From: Janthinobacterium sp.
Lineage (GTDB): Bacteria > Pseudomonadota > Gammaproteobacteria > Burkholderiales > Chitinibacteraceae
Length of the DNA stretch: 64,000 nt
Assembly (NCBI GenBank): GCA_025360045.1
Contig: JANYCY010000046.1
Location: 1-64,000 of the forward strand
Direction: 5' to 3'
In this document: one piece after another, positions 63,201-64,000 of the stretch
Position numbering within the stretch: the stretch's first letter is position 1
Layout: each line of letters begins with the position of its first letter
Notes under the pieces: generated by a model
The model's input: only the letters and a program-made list of their open reading frames with translations
What the model was told of the DNA's origin: nothing
Databases searched by the model: none
Made by a program: the position numbers and the translations under genes

Positions 63201-63311
63201 TACGTTGATATGGGCGACACCGAAGGCGCTAGAGAAATCTTGCAAGAGGCCATTGGTGAAGGTAATCCTGAGCAGCAAAAACAAGCGAAAGCATTGTTGG
63301 GCAATCTTTGA
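60294..63311 (+). CDS. fimV: FimV/HubP-family polar hub protein
   Basis: A 1005-residue inner-membrane protein. It has a signal peptide (LALILALPLSAGAVGLG), the FimV N-terminal domain (LGRLNVLSGLGQPFRAEID), a LysM peptidoglycan-binding domain (about residues 190-245, YKVKSGDTLSGVARQTG), a coiled coil (about 330-375), a membrane segment (ALPIGGGLAAVLFGGVGFWW, ~465-482), an acidic low-complexity cytoplasmic part rich in DFDL-type repeats, and the C-terminal TPR-like FimV cap (KIDLAKAYVDMGDTEGAREI). HubP/FimV recruits polar factors and promotes type IV pilus function. GTG 60294 follows ggggga. Confidence 0.92.
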   Translation: MPIKPKLKACVLALILALPLSAGAVGLGRLNVLSGLGQPFRAEIDLVSVQPGESEGLLARLAPPEAFAQAQVAYPSAALGLRLVIEKRANGQHFVLVSSTQSISEPFLDLLIDLNWSGGKIQRDYTALIDPVGYTPSPVAAANGEAKSRESFAPSVLPGTRRRGAVLAPKKNEAVASQSAVESKQAADQYKVKSGDTLSGVARQTGAEGITLEQMLVGLYRQNPDAFDGNMNRLRRGKILNIPNKDELQSLPAKEARQEVRLQSKDWQAYRNKVAEAVQKRPAVAGNEAASAGRINPKVEEKAKPNSAQQDVLKLSKGEAPGKVNQQGEQARVRALEEEVAARQKGLDESNQRVAALQKNVHDMEKLLALKSQTGVELQKASKVTDVPVPTAAATPLPAVASAALPVVPVASAVVESSASASVAVPASGVAAVKPKVHRTPLPAPVPVAEPGMVDVLVDNALPIGGGLAAVLFGGVGFWWSRRRKQGSAFADSVLTGGDLKSNTLLGNTGGAVISTQPTENSFLTDFSRQGLGTIDTDEVDPIAEAEVYMAYDRNEQAEEILRDALLKDPSRHEIRMKLLEIFAAKKDPTSYEEIAADLFAMTSGRGAHWERAAYQGGILDPENPLYQRVELAPAAVPDGMAEGLDEAVDDFDLPLEDSPATTATAVSDFDALMSEHIAEPVSELKSDRLADLDLSLDFDMDEIAPLDKDAGAEINPFLEMTTAPDDLAVAKVDEQEFDQGPVLVSPVMDDFAAGIDFGLDDFLVPEELAKPVEIQDEVVAVQAPLADAEDMLSLDLPVDFAVDSEPELPAPAVIDPAFDLDFDGLDSLDVPLEAAPLPDLAAALPDLDLGDLSDEDPFGLSAMPEATETTPSEVAAIAEPEVLAPPEVVAMPEDVLEATSADDGLGLDFDFSLDAPLEISAPNLPREESIDLAAMNLDFDADAGIADSNPLEFSGDDPVQTKIDLAKAYVDMGDTEGAREILQEAIGEGNPEQQKQAKALLGNL

Positions 63312-63928
63312 TTAGAATCCATTCTGCGAATCAAATTGCGGCGTGGCTTTGGGTGGCGTGTCTCTTGCAAATTTTGCAGGGCACGCCACTCTTAGTTTGT
63401 TCGATGGCATGTGTACTGCTTGCGCTGGCTTGTTGCGCAGAGCGCTGTTGGCGCACCTTAAAGCGTACGCGATACCTGCTACTGGCCATTGTGCTGATTT
63501 ATGGCTGGGCGACGCCTGGGCAGTATCTATGGGCCAATAGCTGGGCGCCGACTGAAGAAGGCTTGCTTAGAGGAAGCGTGCAGATGCTTCGCTTGCTGGG
63601 GGTGTTGGCCGCTTTACAGGTTTTGTTGTGGCGCTTAAGCGCTGCGCAGATGTTTTCTGGCTTGTATACCTTATTTGCGCCACTGACTTGGCTGGGCTTT
63701 GATCGTCAGTGCTGGGCGCTACGCCTTAGCTTAACCATGCGCTTTTCGGCCGAGCTGTTGTTGAGGAAAGATGCCTTAACATGGCATGGTTTTTTACAGC
63801 GGCTGACCGAAGCAGAGCAGCCTAGCGACTTGCGGGATGTGCTTATTCTGGTAGAGTCGCTGTCTTTTTTTGATTTGATGCTACTGCTTGCTGGTGTGGC
63901 GTCAATGACCTTGATGATGATGGTGTAA
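63308..63928 (+). CDS. CbiQ/EcfT-like membrane protein
   Basis: A 206-residue protein with five or more hydrophobic segments. The layout (IPATGHCADLW absent, but LYTLFAPLTWLGFDRQCWAL followed by LRLSLTMRFSAELLLRKDA) resembles the T component of energy-coupling factor transporters, where a conserved 'ALRF' helix precedes coupling helices. The TTG start overlaps the fimV stop (TTGA). No EcfA ATPase or substrate protein is nearby, so a transporter role is uncertain. It ends one base before truA. Confidence 0.55.
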   Translation: MIRIHSANQIAAWLWVACLLQILQGTPLLVCSMACVLLALACCAERCWRTLKRTRYLLLAIVLIYGWATPGQYLWANSWAPTEEGLLRGSVQMLRLLGVLAALQVLLWRLSAAQMFSGLYTLFAPLTWLGFDRQCWALRLSLTMRFSAELLLRKDALTWHGFLQRLTEAEQPSDLRDVLILVESLSFFDLMLLLAGVASMTLMMMV

Positions 63929-64000
63929 TGAAATACGCGCTCGCAGTGGAATACGATGGCCGTGCCTTTTATGGCTGGCAAGTTCAAAAAGACTTACCCA
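63928..64000 (+). CDS. truA: tRNA pseudouridine(38-40) synthase TruA (partial)
   Basis: Only the first 24 codons are in the window: MKYALAVEYDGRAFYGWQVQ, the conserved TruA N-terminus (KxALxVEYDGxxFxGWQ). The enzyme modifies the anticodon arm of tRNAs. The ATG shares one base with the preceding TAA. The fimV-EcfT-like-truA order suggests one transcript. The gene runs off the right edge. Confidence 0.95.
   Translation, partial: MKYALAVEYDGRAFYGWQVQKDLP

Overview
The window looks like an ordinary chromosomal stretch of a betaproteobacterium, most likely Neisseriales (Chromobacteriaceae/Chitinibacteraceae-like). That rests on several features: a rpsF-priB-rpsR-rplI operon carrying priB, fimV directly upstream of truA, the divergent yjgA/pmbA pair, the divergent fnr/hemN pair, RibB with a degenerate cyclohydrolase domain, and a PEP-CTERM protein. 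Base composition is moderate (around half GC by eye), with no obvious prophage, plasmid or integrated element. No species can be named from sequence reading alone.

Layout. 0.3-3.5 kb (minus): FtsX-like permease, LolD-like ATPase, DUF2796 and DUF3299 secreted proteins, resembling a Zrg-type metal uptake locus. 3.6-9.5 kb: LMW phosphotyrosine phosphatase, a yybP-ykoY-type riboswitch before a GDT1/UPF0016 Mn exporter, a purine salvage set (AzgA-type permease, apt, hpt), and a large CorA-like protein. 9.5-17.5 kb: glyA, nrdR, a riboflavin operon (ribD, zinc-ribbon gene, ribE, ribBX, ribH, nusB), then thiL and pgpA. 17.5-26 kb: PEP-CTERM protein, mtnN, esterase, mogA, HAD phosphatase, yjgA, pmbA, an AlkA-like glycosylase, a small unknown gene, and an orphan ParA. 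26-35 kb: pta, amn, PIN-PhoH, bcp, dcd, sulfurtransferase, AhpD-like protein, tRNA-Gly(CCC). 35-37.4 kb: an Mla-like MCE lipid transport operon whose ATPase-like subunit has lost the Walker motifs. 37.6-46.7 kb: a decayed RND efflux locus (outer membrane lipoprotein plus a collapsed RND remnant) beside a TetR regulator and a complete RND pump. 46.7-50.4 kb: fnr with a co-oriented unknown gene, a perfect FNR box, hemN and a TauE/SafE-like protein. 50.5-52.5 kb: response regulator, CheC-like protein, PAS-GGDEF. 52.6-57.5 kb: prkA-yeaH-spoVR. 57.5-59.4 kb: ribosomal operon and fdxA. 60.3-64 kb: fimV, an EcfT-like membrane protein and the start of truA.

The window is rich in small dispersed repeats. 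Four families are visible: a composite MITE-like element with inverted ends AATCCTATCAACTTAAG, a 'CACAGAG' family with 9-bp iterations, a 'CGTCATTCCCG' REP-like family, and a 'GTAGGGCGGG' palindrome. Two short tandem duplications sit exactly at gene starts (apt, and the thiL/pgpA junction).

The most unusual signals are the Walker-less ATPase-like subunit in the MCE operon, the two gene-boundary duplications, the collapsed RND gene, and the small unknown gene lying between two half-copies of the CACAGAG repeat. No previously unknown multi-gene system could be proven by reading alone.
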